A stretch of 64,000 nt of DNA from Calothrix parasitica NIES-267 (GCF_002368095.1 NZ_AP018227.1:6898123-6962122), one strand, 5' to 3'; positions 46,599 to 57,426 are shown, counted from the first letter of the stretch. The notes: generated by a model not told the origin, from the letters alone. Program-made: numbers and translations.

Positions 46599-47075
46599 AT
46601 GAGTGTTGTTACAGAATTGATTCTTAGCGCTGATAGTGAAGCGAGATATCCTGCTCCGAAAGAACTGAGAATATTTCAAGATTTTCTCAAAACAGGAGAC
46701 CAGAGAATTCGTATTGCCAGAATATTGGCAGAAAACGAGCAGCAAATAGTCCAAAATGGCAGCATGAGATTTTGGGACCGCTGCCCCAATACTCCAAGTA
46801 ATAGCGGAAACGAGCGCAAGACAGCTTCTTGTCAGCGCGACCAAGGTTGGTATGTACGCTTAATTGCTTATTCTATCTTGGCTGGTAGTGAAAAACCCCT
46901 CGAAGAAATCGGCACTCTTGGCATTAAAGAAATGTACAACAATTTAGAGATTCCATTGAGAAACTTAGTTGAGGCTATGCGCTGTGTCAAAGAAGAAGCT
47001 GTATCTATGATGAGCGAAGAAGATGCTGTTGAAGTCGGACCCTATTTCGACTACATCATTCAGTCTCTTTCTTGA
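46599..47075 (+). CDS. apcD5: far-red allophycocyanin alpha-type subunit (ApcD5-like)
   Basis: A 158-residue alpha-type allophycocyanin with chromophore Cys78 in [12 protein letters not shown]. The usual alpha-subunit loop is replaced by PNTPSNSGN, shared with the two other ApcD-type proteins here and typical of the FaRLiP family. It binds phycocyanobilin in a red-shifted core that feeds far-red photosystems. The number 5 is inferred from the gene order apcD5-apcB2-apcD2-apcE2-apcD3 as I recall it for other FaRLiP strains. GAGGA precedes the start. Confidence 0.82.
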   Translation: MSVVTELILSADSEARYPAPKELRIFQDFLKTGDQRIRIARILAENEQQIVQNGSMRFWDRCPNTPSNSGNERKTASCQRDQGWYVRLIAYSILAGSEKPLEEIGTLGIKEMYNNLEIPLRNLVEAMRCVKEEAVSMMSEEDAVEVGPYFDYIIQSLS

Positions 47076-47134
47076 AAAATTCTGCGCTCCTCTCCGTTCA
47101 AAATATAAAAACTTCATTTGGGAAAATATTCATC

Positions 47135-47620
47135 ATGCAAGATGCAATTACTGTTTTAATTAATTCCTCTGATGTTCAAGGTAAATACTTAGATACCACA
47201 TCTTTAGAAAGGCTAGAAAATTACTTTCATAGCGGTGATATGCGTGCAAAAGCTGCGACTGCTGTAAGTGCTAATGCCAAAAATATCGTCACTCAAACTG
47301 TTGCGAAGTCTTTACTTTATACTGATATCACTGCCCCTGGCGGCAATATGTATACTTGTCGTCGTTATGCTGCTTGCGTGCGCGACTTGGATTATTTTCT
47401 CCGCTATGCAACCTATGCGATGTTGGCTGGTGACACTTCAATTTTAGATGAGCGCATTTTGAATGGTTTGAGAGAAACATACAATTCACTGGGAGTTCCT
47501 ATCGGTGGAACTATCCGAGCAGTACAAGCAATGAAGGAAGTCGTGACTAGTATGGTTGGTAGCGAACCAGGTCGGGAAATGGGTGTTTACTTTGACCATA
47601 TTGCTGCTGGTTTGAGTTGA
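47135..47620 (+). CDS. apcB2: far-red allophycocyanin beta subunit (ApcB2)
   Basis: A 161-residue ApcB, the standard length. Chromophore Cys81 is in [12 protein letters not shown] and the methylated Asn (71) is in GGNMYTC. The start at 47135 ([13 protein letters not shown]) matches ApcB; an open frame extends upstream to 47072 but has no ApcB similarity. It pairs with the ApcD-type alpha subunits, since no ordinary apcA lies in the cluster. It starts 60 bp after apcD5. Confidence 0.92.
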   Translation: MQDAITVLINSSDVQGKYLDTTSLERLENYFHSGDMRAKAATAVSANAKNIVTQTVAKSLLYTDITAPGGNMYTCRRYAACVRDLDYFLRYATYAMLAGDTSILDERILNGLRETYNSLGVPIGGTIRAVQAMKEVVTSMVGSEPGREMGVYFDHIAAGLS

Positions 47621-47758
47621 ATGTTTTGAATTAATTCATAAATATTGCTTTGTAGTCGTTAATAGTTGATAGTTAAAGATTAAAAATTAAAAATTAAATA
47701 TTAATTATCAACTATTACCACCAGATTTCTGATTTTAATCAATAAAAACAGGATTTTC

Positions 47759-48238
47759 ATGAGCATCATTACAAAATCAATTGTTCAAGCCGATAGAGAA
47801 GCTCGCTATTTAAGTGCGGGAGAATTAAGTGCTATTAGAGAATTTTATGAAGGTGGAGCTTCTCGGCTTAGTCTTGCAACAACTCTGATTGAAAACGAAC
47901 AAAAAATTATCGAAAAAGCCAGTTTGAAATTTTGGGAACGGCGTCCGGATACACCTAGTAATAGCGGAAATCGGACTTATCGAGCTTCTTGTTTGCGCGA
48001 CCAAAGTTGGTATATTCGTCTAATTACTTATTCAATTGTGGTCGGAGATATAGAACCATTGGCGGAAATTGGCACTGTAGGGGTTAAGGAAATGTATGAA
48101 TCTTTAGAAATTCCCTTACCAAATTTAGTCACAGCTATTCGTTGTCTTAAAGAAGTTTCTTTAGAACTTTTTTCATCAAAAGATATTCCTAAAGTCGCAC
48201 CTTATTTTGACTACCTAATTCAATCGTTAATACCTTGA
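47759..48238 (+). CDS. apcD2: far-red allophycocyanin alpha-type subunit (ApcD2-like)
   Basis: A 159-residue alpha-type subunit with Cys78 in YRASCLRDQSWY and the PDTPSNSGN loop. It is clearly paralogous to 46599-47075 and 50586-51107 but the most divergent of the three at the N-terminus (SIITKSIVQADREARYLSAG). The suffix 2 is from gene order only. It lies 42 bp before apcE2. Confidence 0.8.
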   Translation: MSIITKSIVQADREARYLSAGELSAIREFYEGGASRLSLATTLIENEQKIIEKASLKFWERRPDTPSNSGNRTYRASCLRDQSWYIRLITYSIVVGDIEPLAEIGTVGVKEMYESLEIPLPNLVTAIRCLKEVSLELFSSKDIPKVAPYFDYLIQSLIP

Positions 48239-48280
48239 ATTGTGATTGGGAATTGGGGGATAAATAATAAAGGAAAAAAA

Positions 48281-50614
48281 ATGAGTGTAAAAGTAAGTGG
48301 TGGTAGTCCAGTTATCTATCCACAACAATATCAAAGTTTACCTATCTCAGTTATTTCTCAGACGGAGCAACAAGACCGTTATTTCAGAAGTACTGAACTT
48401 CAACAATTAGAAGCATTTTTTAGTTCTGGTGGGTTGCGATTAAAAATTGCAGAAATTTTAACTAATAAAGCTGATGAAATTGTTTCTGCTGGAGCTAACC
48501 GTATTTTCATTGGTGGTTCAGCAATGGATTATCTGGAAAAGCCTCAAGAGCAGGTAGGATTACCGGGTTCGGGATACTATATTGGTGAAGATTATCTAAC
48601 TGTAGCCAGAAGAAATCGCGTTATTCCCATCAAGGAGCGTCTCGAATCAATACAAGCTCCTAAGATGTTTGCTCCTGTTAAAGCTTGGTGGCAACAATTA
48701 CGAACGCTTTATAGTGACAGAGAACCGCTTCCAGGAGGTTTTCGTTTCATCAATATTTCTCGCTATGGACCAAAACGAATGAAAAGGTCTATGCGGGACT
48801 TATCCTGGTTCTTGCGCTACATTACCTATGCAGTTGTTGCTGGTGACGCTAGCATTCTCACAGTTAATGTCAGAGGATTGCGCGGAGTTATTCCAGAAGA
48901 TGTGACGGAAGCTACTGTTGTTGCGCTCAAGGAAATGCGACGACAATCAGCGAGTTATTTAAAGGATAATACTGAAGCAAATAACATCATCAAGTATTAT
49001 TTTGATGTACTTATTTCTGAGTATCTAGAAGAAAAACCCTCCGACAAGCTGAGAATTGGGGTTTCCAACGAGCAACAGGGTTTGGTGCTGCCTCAGAGTT
49101 ATGCGATCGCGTCCGAAAACCGACCAAAATTTGTGATGAAGTCGGTACTATCTGAGACAGAAAAGCAAAATACGATTAAAGCTGCTTATCGTCAAGTTTT
49201 TGAGCGCGATATTACAGCAATCTATGCTTTTCCTAGTATCGAAATAGAATCCAAGCTCAAGGGTGGACAAATCTCGATGAAGGAGTTTGTTCGCAGGTTG
49301 GGTAAATCTCGTCTCTACCGGACGCTCTTTTACGAGCCTTATACAATTAGTCGCGTTATAGAATTAGCAATGCGACACTTCTTAGGACGTGGTTTGAGTT
49401 CTTTACCAGAGTTCCAAGAATATTTTGCAGTTGTTACTAAAGGTGGTTTACCTAAACTGGTAGATACTTTAGTGGATTCTCAGGAATATTCCGATTACTT
49501 TGGTGAGGAAACAGTACCGTATTTGCGAGGTTTGGGTCAAGAAGCTCAAGAATGTCGCAACTGGGGTCCGCAAATTGATTTATTTAAATATAGCGCTAGG
49601 GTTCGTAAAGTTCCTCAATTCGTAACCCTGTTTGGTAAATATCAAAAACCGCTACCCAATCAACATCCTTACGGTTGCGGTAACGACCCATTAGAAATTC
49701 AGTTTGGAGCAATCTTTCCTCAAGAAACCCGCAATCCCCATCCCGAACCGGCATTTTTCAACAAAGATAGTCGTCGGATTCTGATTAATTCGGAAGCTAG
49801 CGATGCTCAAATACGCGGTTCTTGGGTTGGTGTAATGAAGTTAGACCATGTAGAGAAATTCGATGTACATTCTCTACAAAATGGTCAAAACACAAATGGA
49901 ACGAAGAACGGGAAAAAACAGCAAGAACTTAGTATAAGTTTGGCAAAACACTCTCATGAAGCTGTTATTCATGCAGCTTATCGACAAGTCTTTGGACGCG
50001 AACTTTTACAAGGTCAACGTTTATCAACCGCAGAAATTAAACTCAAAGCTGGCGAAATTACGATGCGGGAGTTTATCCGTCAATTAGCGAAATCTAATTG
50101 GTTTCGCAGAATGTACTGGGAAAAACTTTATATAACCAAATCAATTGAATATATACATCGGCGTTTGTTAGGTCGTCCCACTTATGGACGACAAGAAATG
50201 AATCAATATTACGATATTTGCGCCAATAAGGGATTTTACGCTCTGATAGATGAAATAATCGACAGTTCCGAATACATGGAAGTCTTTAGTGAAAATACTG
50301 TTCCTCATGAGCGTTATATTACACCTAGAGGTTTTGCCATGCGCCGTTCTACATCAGTTGAGGGTGTAAATTTAACAGCTAAATCCTCAATTTCATCACC
50401 ATCCGAACTCGATGCATTTATTCCTCAACTGCGGAACATTCCAAAACAACTTTTCTGGTCGGAATTAGCTCATACACAACAGCAAGGCTCCGAACATGAA
50501 TTAAATAACTCAAAATCCGAGCCAATTGTAGAAACAATGACGGAATTACAAGAACCAATGACTGAATCTCAAACCGAGGATAATTATGAGTATAGTCAAA
50601 CAAGTGATTCTTAA
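48281..50614 (+). CDS. apcE2: far-red phycobilisome core-membrane linker (ApcE2)
   Basis: A 777-residue core linker with an N-terminal phycobiliprotein-like domain (about 15-230) and two REP linker domains (about 290-440 and 560-690). The loop that binds bilin covalently in ApcE lacks Cys and reads GVIPEDV, as in known ApcE2, where the bilin is held non-covalently and red-shifted. Two REP domains predict a bicylindrical core. The ATG at 48281, behind AAAGG, is preferred; the upstream 13 codons are unlike ApcE. It overlaps apcD3 by 29 bp. Confidence 0.93.
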   Translation: MSVKVSGGSPVIYPQQYQSLPISVISQTEQQDRYFRSTELQQLEAFFSSGGLRLKIAEILTNKADEIVSAGANRIFIGGSAMDYLEKPQEQVGLPGSGYYIGEDYLTVARRNRVIPIKERLESIQAPKMFAPVKAWWQQLRTLYSDREPLPGGFRFINISRYGPKRMKRSMRDLSWFLRYITYAVVAGDASILTVNVRGLRGVIPEDVTEATVVALKEMRRQSASYLKDNTEANNIIKYYFDVLISEYLEEKPSDKLRIGVSNEQQGLVLPQSYAIASENRPKFVMKSVLSETEKQNTIKAAYRQVFERDITAIYAFPSIEIESKLKGGQISMKEFVRRLGKSRLYRTLFYEPYTISRVIELAMRHFLGRGLSSLPEFQEYFAVVTKGGLPKLVDTLVDSQEYSDYFGEETVPYLRGLGQEAQECRNWGPQIDLFKYSARVRKVPQFVTLFGKYQKPLPNQHPYGCGNDPLEIQFGAIFPQETRNPHPEPAFFNKDSRRILINSEASDAQIRGSWVGVMKLDHVEKFDVHSLQNGQNTNGTKNGKKQQELSISLAKHSHEAVIHAAYRQVFGRELLQGQRLSTAEIKLKAGEITMREFIRQLAKSNWFRRMYWEKLYITKSIEYIHRRLLGRPTYGRQEMNQYYDICANKGFYALIDEIIDSSEYMEVFSENTVPHERYITPRGFAMRRSTSVEGVNLTAKSSISSPSELDAFIPQLRNIPKQLFWSELAHTQQQGSEHELNNSKSEPIVETMTELQEPMTESQTEDNYEYSQTSDS

Positions 50615-51107
50615 TGCTGATGAAGAATTGCGTTATCCTAGCCCCGGAGAAATCCAGATGATTCAAAACTTCTGTCATACGGGAACGCAACGGATTAGGA
50701 TTGCGACAAATTTAGCGAAGAATGAAAGACGCTTAGTAGAACTAGCTAGCGATAAATTCTGGAAGCGTCGTCCGAATACACCCAGTAATAGCGGGAACAT
50801 GAGAAAAACATCTTCATGTCAGCGCGACCAAGGTTGGTATATCCGGTTAGTTGCTTACTGTGTTTTAGCAGGTAACGAACAGCCATTAACAGAAATTGGG
50901 ATTGTCGGTATGAAAGAAATGTACCAATCTTTGGGTATACCTCTAGCAAATTGGGTAGAAGCATTGCGCTGTATCAAAGAAGAAGCACAAGAACTTCTTG
51001 GTAATGAGGATGCAGCTTTGGTTACTCCTTATTTTGACAAAATCATTCAAGCTCTCGCTTTACCGGGTACTCCTTATCTTATTAATGATGGGAATTCGGA
51101 TTGGTAA
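50586..51107 (+). CDS. apcD3: far-red allophycocyanin alpha-type subunit (ApcD3-like)
   Basis: A 173-residue alpha-type subunit with Cys78 in [12 protein letters not shown] and the PNTPSNSGN loop. It has a C-terminal extension of about 13 residues (GTPYLINDGNSDW) absent from the other two. The start overlaps the end of apcE2, indicating translational coupling. The suffix 3 is from gene order only. Downstream, 51133-51184 holds a GTAGTAAGG...CCTTACTAC inverted repeat before psbD3. Confidence 0.82.
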   Translation: MSIVKQVILNADEELRYPSPGEIQMIQNFCHTGTQRIRIATNLAKNERRLVELASDKFWKRRPNTPSNSGNMRKTSSCQRDQGWYIRLVAYCVLAGNEQPLTEIGIVGMKEMYQSLGIPLANWVEALRCIKEEAQELLGNEDAALVTPYFDKIIQALALPGTPYLINDGNSDW

Positions 51108-51210
51108 AAATGTATGTTGCAAATTACTTTAAGTTCGTAGTAAGGGCTTTAGCCCTTCTCAAAAGAGGACTAAAGTCCTTACTACAAACAAATTAAAAGG
51201 AAAAAATACT

Positions 51211-52269
51211 ATGACTATAGCAATCAAACGCAGTCAGACAGACTGGGGATGGTTTACGGTTCTGGATGACTGGTTAAAAAGAGACCGCTTTGTTTTTATC
51301 GGTTGGTCTGGTCTTTTACTATTTCCCTGTGCTTACATGGCTATAGGAGGTTGGTTTACTGGCACAACTTTTGTAACTTCTTGGTACACTCACGGTGTAG
51401 TCAGTTCTTACATCGAAGGCTGTAACTTCCTGACAGCCGCTGTGTCTACTCCCGCAGATAGTATGAGTCACTCTTTACTACTATTATGGGGACCCGAAGC
51501 ACAGGGAGATTTTGTCCGGTGGTGTCAGATTGGTGGATTGTGGAATTTTGTCGCTTTTCATGGTGTTTTTGGGTTAATCGGCTTCATGCTGCGACAACTT
51601 GAAATTGCTCGACTTGTAGGTCTTCGACCCTATAATGCGATTGCTTTCTCCGCACCGATTGCTGTTTTTGTCTCTGTATTCTTGATTTATCCTTTGGGTC
51701 AATCTAGCTGGTTTTTTGCTCCTGGTTTTGGAGTAGCTGCAATTTTCCGCTTTCTGTTATTCTTCCAAGCTTTCCACAACTATACGCTTAATCCTTTCCA
51801 CATGATGGGTGTCGCTGGTGTGTTGGGAGGTGCTTTATTATGTGCTATCCACGGTGCAACTGTAGAAAATACCCTCTTCAAAGATGGTAAAAATTACAAT
51901 ACCTTCGGTGCATTTAGCGCAACTCAAGCAGAAGAAACCTATTCCTTTGTTACAGCTAATCGCTTTTGGTCGCAGATTTTTGGTGTAGCATTTTCTAACA
52001 AACGATGGTTACACTTTTTCATGCTGTTTGTACCGGTTACAGGCTTGTGGATGAGTGCAATTGGAATGGCAGGTTTAGCCTTTAACTTGCGAGCATACGA
52101 TTTTATTTCTCAAGAATTACGAGCAGCCGAAGACCCCGAATTTGAAACATTTTACACCAAGAATATCCTTCTGAATGAAGGAGCTAGAGCCTGGATGGCA
52201 CAAGAAGACCAACCCCATCAACATTTCCAATTTCCCGAAGAAGTATTACCTCGTGGAAATGCGCTTTAA
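51211..52269 (+). CDS. psbD3: far-red photosystem II D2 protein
   Basis: A 352-residue D2, the normal length. Visible are the [20 protein letters not shown] helix start, Tyr160 in [10 protein letters not shown], His197 in NPFHMMG, the quinone and iron ligands ([12 protein letters not shown]) and the C-terminal [12 protein letters not shown]. It forms the far-red PSII reaction centre with D1. The suffix follows usual FaRLiP naming. Purine-rich AAAAGGAAAA precedes the start. Confidence 0.94.
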   Translation: MTIAIKRSQTDWGWFTVLDDWLKRDRFVFIGWSGLLLFPCAYMAIGGWFTGTTFVTSWYTHGVVSSYIEGCNFLTAAVSTPADSMSHSLLLLWGPEAQGDFVRWCQIGGLWNFVAFHGVFGLIGFMLRQLEIARLVGLRPYNAIAFSAPIAVFVSVFLIYPLGQSSWFFAPGFGVAAIFRFLLFFQAFHNYTLNPFHMMGVAGVLGGALLCAIHGATVENTLFKDGKNYNTFGAFSATQAEETYSFVTANRFWSQIFGVAFSNKRWLHFFMLFVPVTGLWMSAIGMAGLAFNLRAYDFISQELRAAEDPEFETFYTKNILLNEGARAWMAQEDQPHQHFQFPEEVLPRGNAL

Positions 52270-52359
52270 CAGGTCAAAGGTTACAGGTTAAAGGTTACCC
52301 ATTACCAACTACCAATTACCCATTACCAATCATAAACAATACAAAACAATCAATAAATA

Positions 52360-53757
52360 ATGGAAACACCTTTTGAAAAGTCAAGCACGACGACTGTTAG
52401 CTCTGAAAAAAGAGAAGGTCGCGACCAAGCGTCTACTGGCTATGCATGGTGGGCTGGAAATGCTCGTTTTATCAATTTATCAGGTCGCTTTTTGGGCGCT
52501 CATGTCGCTCATGCGGGAGTAATCGCTTTCTGGGCTGGAGCAATGCTGTTATTTGAAGTTGCTCACTATATTCCAGAGAAGCCGATGTACGAACAGGGTT
52601 TAATATTAATGCCTCATATTGCAACCCTCGGCATCGGTGTAGGATATGGGGGTGAAATTGTAGACACTTTCCCATTTTTTGCTATCGCGGTAACACACCT
52701 AATTGGCTCTGCTGTTTTGGGTTTCGGCGGTATCTATCACTCAATCAGAGGTCCCGAAAAGTTAGCGGGTTTCTTCAATTTTGACTGGACTGACAAGGAC
52801 AAAGTTACTAGTATTCTCGGATTTCACTTGATTGCTCTTGGTATAGCCGCTTACGTACTTGTCGGTAAAGCTATGTTTTGGGGTGGTTTATATGATACTT
52901 GGGTACCCGGTGGCGGTGATGTGCGTCTAATTACCAGTCCGACACTTGACCCAAGAATCATCTTTGGTTATGTGTTCAGCCCAATCACTGGTGGTAAAGG
53001 CAATATTGTTAGCGTTGATAATTTAGAAGATTTAGTTGGCGGTCATATTTGGATGGGAGGAATACTCATATTAGGTGGTATTTGGCACATTGTAACTAAA
53101 CCTTTTAAGTGGACTAATAGAGTATTTATTTGGTCTGGTGAAGCCTATCTTTCTCAAAGTTTAGGTAATGTTGCCGGACAAGCTTTTATTGCTGCGATGT
53201 TTATCTGGTTTAACAATACCGCTTATCCCAGCGAGTTTTATGGCCCGACAGTTGCTGAGGCTGCAAATTCTCAAGTATTCAACTTTATAGTCCGCGACCA
53301 AGCTTTAGGAGCGAATATATCGACATCGCAAGGTCCGACTGGTTTAGGTAAATATTTACAGCGCTCTCCTACAGGAGAAATCATCTTTGGGGCTGAAACA
53401 ATGCGCTTTTGGGATGTCAAGGCTCCTTGGTTAGAACCGTTACGGGGAACTAATGGACTAGATATCGACAAGTTAAAGAATGATATTCAACCTTGGCAAA
53501 AGCGTCGGGCTGCTGAATACATGACCCATTCTCCCATCGGCTCCTTGAATTCTGTTGGTGGTCTAGCAACCGAACTTAATTCCTTTAATTATGTCGGTCC
53601 CCGTACCTGGCTGGCTTCTGCTCACTTTATTTTTGCACTGCTGTTTCTCGTCGGTCATCTCTGGCACGCTGGTCGTGCAAGAGCCGCTGCTGCCGGTTTT
53701 GAAAGAGGTATCGAACGGGAAGATGAGCCAGTGTTATCTATGAAACCGCTGGATTGA
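52360..53757 (+). CDS. psbC2: far-red photosystem II CP43 protein
   Basis: A 465-residue CP43. It has [20 protein letters not shown] at the start, six membrane helices with paired His, the large lumenal loop, and [20 protein letters not shown] followed by the Arg that contacts the oxygen-evolving cluster ([14 protein letters not shown] region). It binds chlorophyll as the inner PSII antenna. It starts 90 bp after psbD3; in housekeeping operons psbD and psbC usually overlap, so the two are separate here. Confidence 0.94.
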   Translation: METPFEKSSTTTVSSEKREGRDQASTGYAWWAGNARFINLSGRFLGAHVAHAGVIAFWAGAMLLFEVAHYIPEKPMYEQGLILMPHIATLGIGVGYGGEIVDTFPFFAIAVTHLIGSAVLGFGGIYHSIRGPEKLAGFFNFDWTDKDKVTSILGFHLIALGIAAYVLVGKAMFWGGLYDTWVPGGGDVRLITSPTLDPRIIFGYVFSPITGGKGNIVSVDNLEDLVGGHIWMGGILILGGIWHIVTKPFKWTNRVFIWSGEAYLSQSLGNVAGQAFIAAMFIWFNNTAYPSEFYGPTVAEAANSQVFNFIVRDQALGANISTSQGPTGLGKYLQRSPTGEIIFGAETMRFWDVKAPWLEPLRGTNGLDIDKLKNDIQPWQKRRAAEYMTHSPIGSLNSVGGLATELNSFNYVGPRTWLASAHFIFALLFLVGHLWHAGRARAAAAGFERGIEREDEPVLSMKPLD

Positions 53758-54102
53758 TGGGTTGTAGAGACGTTATACATAACGTCTCCCTACGTTTAGG
53801 AGAAAGCAAACCCGTCAATTTTTATGGGACAGACCGCTAGTAGTTCATTTCAATAAATTTGACAGTTTTGTTTTCTACGGACGTAATGTAGAGACGTTAT
53901 AAATAACGTCTCCCGACATTTCCAAAGAAAACGCGACCATAGCCGAATTTATGAAACAGACCACTAGTAGTTCATTTCATTAATCCTGATTGATAGGTTT
54001 TTATCCTAGCCCGTCGGGGGTTGCAAACCCCCGTCTAAAAGTAAAAGTCCTATAAATAGGACTGAAATACAACCCATCAGAATTAACAGGACAGACCATT
54101 AG
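53755..54102. repeat. tandem cluster of palindromic elements after psbC2
   Basis: Three units share CTAG ends: about 53755-53840, 53837-53966 and 53963-54102. The middle one is nearly identical to 12142-12272 in nifK element 2. They separate psbC2 from psbB2 by about 700 bp. Confidence 0.72.
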
Positions 54103-54144
54103 TAACTGGTAAATACTTACTTATCAAGAGGTTTTAATTCTTTT

Positions 54145-54339
54145 ATGCTTCTTACGTTTCGTAAAAATTTTCAGGTTGTACGAATTCAGGCTTTCTTACT
54201 CGAACACATCATTGTTCCTGTAATTGTAAATATTGCGTTTGCCTTTTTCTCTATCACCGTGATGTTTTTTAAAACATTTTTTCCTGATTTCATATCAGGC
54301 ACATATTTACAACTTTTCTTTCAAAAATCAGGGAGTTGA
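54145..54339 (+). CDS. small membrane protein, possible diverged PsbH2
   Basis: A 64-residue frame with one membrane segment (about 22-45: VPVIVNIAFAFFSITVMFF) after a basic N-terminus. Its size, single helix and position just before psbB2 are those of psbH2 in other FaRLiP clusters. The PsbH signature (YGKVxPGWGTTP) is absent. It may be an unrelated small frame. No clear ribosome binding site. Confidence 0.3.
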   Translation: MLLTFRKNFQVVRIQAFLLEHIIVPVIVNIAFAFFSITVMFFKTFFPDFISGTYLQLFFQKSGS

Positions 54340-54463
54340 AAAGAATTGGGAATGAGGAAATATAACTCCCAACTCCTAACTCCGTCTTGGAAAGTTTTGG
54401 GGACGGAAACCGACACCCCAAACTTTCCGCTAACTCCTAACTCTTCACAAAGGAACATTATCT

Positions 54464-55993
54464 ATGGGACTACCTTGGTATCGCGTCCATACAGTAGTTT
54501 TGAATGACCCAGGCAGGCTAATTGCTGTCCACCTGATGCATACAGCGCTTACCGCTGGTTGGGCTGGGTCAATGGTTTTATACGAATTGGCTCAGTTCAA
54601 CCCTAGCGACCCAGTTTTCAACCCGATGTGGCGACAGGGTATGTACGTATTACCTTTCATGGCTCGATTGGGTGTTACGGAATCTTGGCGTGGTTGGAGT
54701 GTTACGGGTGAACCTGTAACGGATTTCAGCTTGTGGACTTTTGAAAGTGTCGCTGCTGCTCATATTATTTTGGCAGGTTTTTTATTCTTAGCTGCCTGTT
54801 GGCACTGGGTTTATTGGGATTTGGATTTATTTCAAGACCGTAAGACTAATGAACCAGTCCTGGATTTACCAAGAATATTCGGTATTCATTTATTGTTAGC
54901 TGGTGTTCTCTGTTTCGGTTTTGGTGCTTTTCATCTCACTGGTGTATTTGGCCCAGGGATGTGGGTTTCTGACCCTTATGGATTAACCGGTCACGTTCAG
55001 GGTGTGGCTCCCGTATGGGGAGCGGAGGGTTTTAATCCTTTTAATCCTGGTGGTGTTGTTGCTCACCACATTGCTGCGGGAATTACTGGTATTGTCGGCG
55101 GTATTTTCCATATCGCTTTTCGCCCTCCGGAAGTACTCTACAGGGCTTTAAGAATGGGTAATATTGAAACTGTTCTGGCAAGCGCTCTGGCAACATTCTT
55201 TTTTGCAGCTTTTATTGTTTCTGGAACAATGTGGTACGGTAGCGCGACTACTCCGATTGAGCTATTTGGCCCGACTCGTTACCAATGGGACGGCGGTTAT
55301 TTTCAAAACGAGATTAATCGACGAGTACAAACCAATTTGGCTGATGGTAAAACAGTTTCTCAAGCTTGGTCAAGCATTCCAGATAAGCTAGCTTTTTACG
55401 ACTATGTTGGTAATAGTCCTGCCAAAGGTGGATTATTCCGGGTCGGACCGATGAATAAAGGTGATGGTATTGCTGTAGGATGGTCCGGTCATCCCGTGTT
55501 CCAAGACGGAGAAAGTCGGGATTTGACAGTAAGACGAATGCCAAATTTCTTTGAAACTTTTCCTGTTGTTTTGACTGACAAAGATAATGTTGTACGTGCA
55601 GATATACCTTTTAGAAGAGCAGAATCCAAATTAAGCTTTGAGCAGACTGGGACAACTGTGAGCTTCTACGGTGGTCAACTCGACGGTCAAACATTTACAG
55701 ATCCAATTGACGTTAAACCATTTGCTCGTCAGGCCCAACTGGGTGAAATTTTTGAATTTGATAGTGCAACTCTAAATTCTGACGGGATATTTCGGACAAG
55801 TACCCGTGGATGGTTCGCTTTTGCTCATACAGTTTGGGGGTTGCTGTGGTTCTTCGGACATATTTGGCATGGTTCCCGCACTTTATACCGGGATGTATTT
55901 GCTGGAATTGACCCAGAATTAGACGAACAAGTTGAGTTTGGTGTGTTCCAGAAAGTGGGTGATGTGACTACTCGCAAAAAGCAAACAGTTTAA
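54464..55993 (+). CDS. psbB2: far-red photosystem II CP47 protein
   Basis: A 509-residue CP47, the normal length. [20 protein letters not shown] starts the protein. Six membrane helices with conserved His pairs ([40 protein letters not shown]) and the large lumenal domain (about 260-450) follow. A good AAAGGAA precedes the ATG. It binds antenna chlorophylls next to D2 in far-red PSII. Confidence 0.95.
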   Translation: MGLPWYRVHTVVLNDPGRLIAVHLMHTALTAGWAGSMVLYELAQFNPSDPVFNPMWRQGMYVLPFMARLGVTESWRGWSVTGEPVTDFSLWTFESVAAAHIILAGFLFLAACWHWVYWDLDLFQDRKTNEPVLDLPRIFGIHLLLAGVLCFGFGAFHLTGVFGPGMWVSDPYGLTGHVQGVAPVWGAEGFNPFNPGGVVAHHIAAGITGIVGGIFHIAFRPPEVLYRALRMGNIETVLASALATFFFAAFIVSGTMWYGSATTPIELFGPTRYQWDGGYFQNEINRRVQTNLADGKTVSQAWSSIPDKLAFYDYVGNSPAKGGLFRVGPMNKGDGIAVGWSGHPVFQDGESRDLTVRRMPNFFETFPVVLTDKDNVVRADIPFRRAESKLSFEQTGTTVSFYGGQLDGQTFTDPIDVKPFARQAQLGEIFEFDSATLNSDGIFRTSTRGWFAFAHTVWGLLWFFGHIWHGSRTLYRDVFAGIDPELDEQVEFGVFQKVGDVTTRKKQTV

Positions 55994-56120
55994 TTAGGTA
56001 ATTGGGAATTGGTAATGGGGAATTGGGAATTGGGAATTGAGAATTTATTTTAAGAGACAATCCAAAACAAAACGCATCCGTTGTTAAAATCCAAAATCCA
56101 AAATCTAAAATCTAAAATTG

Positions 56121-56612
56121 ATGGAAGTCATGAAAAGATTATTTTTCGCACTGCTACTTGCAACTTATCTCTGGATAAACTTTGTTCCTGTTGCATTAGC
56201 AGAGAATACTATGCTTGTACCTTGTAAAGATTCTCCTGCATTTATCGAACGGATGCAAAATGCACCTGATAGTTATTACACTACTAAGCCATTTCAGGCT
56301 TATTCTCAGCTACTCTGTGGGGAAGATGGTTTACCGCATTTAGTTCTTGACCGTTTAAATCTTGCATTTGATGTAATAGCTCCCATTACAATGTTCTTAT
56401 ATATTGCAGGTTGGATAGGTTGGAGCGGACGTTCTTACTTAATAGCAATCAGAAAAGAAGGTGCGGGAGAAGAAAAGGAATTGTTTATTGATGTAGCGCT
56501 TTTTGTAGGTTGTATGGTCAAGGCTTTGATGTGGCCAATGTTAGCTGTCAAAGAATTTTTGAGTGGGGAATTAGTTGCTAAAGATGATGAAATTCCGATT
56601 TCTATTCGCTAG
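56121..56612 (+). CDS. psaF2: far-red photosystem I subunit III (PsaF2)
   Basis: A 163-residue PsaF with a signal peptide (about 1-28, ending PVALA-E), the LVPCKDSPAF motif with Cys, a second Cys in YSQLLCGEDGLPHL, and a membrane helix around 88-108. PsaF lines the lumenal donor side of PSI. The ATG at 56121 is preferred over the TTG at 56118. psaJ2 follows after 47 bp, the usual psaF-psaJ pairing. Confidence 0.92.
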   Translation: MEVMKRLFFALLLATYLWINFVPVALAENTMLVPCKDSPAFIERMQNAPDSYYTTKPFQAYSQLLCGEDGLPHLVLDRLNLAFDVIAPITMFLYIAGWIGWSGRSYLIAIRKEGAGEEKELFIDVALFVGCMVKALMWPMLAVKEFLSGELVAKDDEIPISIR

Positions 56613-56659
56613 TACGATAGGACAAAAATAAACCAATCATTTAAAAAGGAAAATTAATC

Positions 56660-56806
56660 ATGGAGTCGCGTTATTTATTTAAATATCTTTCCAGCGTTCC
56701 TGTTGTTGCGACCTTAGCAGTAGTTATTTTATTTGTAATTTTTGTTGGATTAAATTACATTTTTCCTGGATTGCAATATGGTACTTTTTTCCATCCTTTA
56801 CCTTAA
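56660..56806 (+). CDS. psaJ2: far-red photosystem I subunit IX (PsaJ2)
   Basis: A 48-residue protein with the PsaJ pattern: YLFKYLSSVPVVATLAV, one membrane helix, and LNYIFPGLQYGTFFHPLP at the end. AAAAAGGAAAA lies about 10 bp before the ATG. It is the last gene of the rightward FaRLiP arm and is followed by a terminator. Confidence 0.92.
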   Translation: MESRYLFKYLSSVPVVATLAVVILFVIFVGLNYIFPGLQYGTFFHPLP

Positions 56807-56903
56807 TAAATTAATAATTCTGGTTAGGGGTTAAATTGGAAATAATTTTGTTTTAGATAGTCGAACAGCCGACAAGAGCTACGCAAGCTATATAATAAAT
56901 AAT

Positions 56904-56945
56904 TCGGGTGGATGTCGAAAAATGCGAATCCACCCGATTTTTTTG
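56904..56945 (+). terminator. intrinsic terminator of the rightward FaRLiP arm
   Basis: TCGGGTGGAT (56904-56913) and ATCCACCCGA (56928-56937) form a perfect 10-bp GC-rich stem followed directly by seven Ts. It is the clearest Rho-independent terminator in the window, about 100 bp after psaJ2. Confidence 0.85.
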
Positions 56946-57319
56946 TTTATTTTTAAGTAAGTCAGCACAAATCAACCTAACTATGTAACGGACTGTAAAT
57001 AGACTTCAAAACCTTGCGATTGCTTCGTTTCACTACGTTCCACTCGCAATGACATACCTTGAATTTTTAACGCGGGCCTACTTAGCATCCTAAGTTGTTA
57101 CGCATTTATTTTGTATACTATTAGCAACCAAGATGGTAGCACTACAATATTTTGATGCTTTTGCATTATACAAATTAGCTATAAATCAGCTTATAACATC
57201 AATATTTACAACTTCAATTAGCTTGGTAATTGCTTTTATTTGCTTTAATTATTATCTTATTTTTTGTTTATTTCCTGATATATCAATCTTAAATTATTTG
57301 TAATAAATATAGATATAAT

Positions 57320-57426
57320 CTGGCGGTTAAAACCGCTATTACACAAGTTAGACCACCTCCATGAACTTAATAAAATAACCCGCGCAGGCGGGTTTTGGTT
57401 GTGTAGCGGCGACTTATAGTTGCCAG
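57320..57426. repeat. CTGGCG-ended palindromic repeat, copy 3 (inverted)
   Basis: CTGGCGGTTAAAACCGCTA...GGCGGGTTTTGGTTGTGTAGCGGCG...TGCCAG: the same family as 30361-30463 and 39581-39692, in the opposite orientation. Confidence 0.65.
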
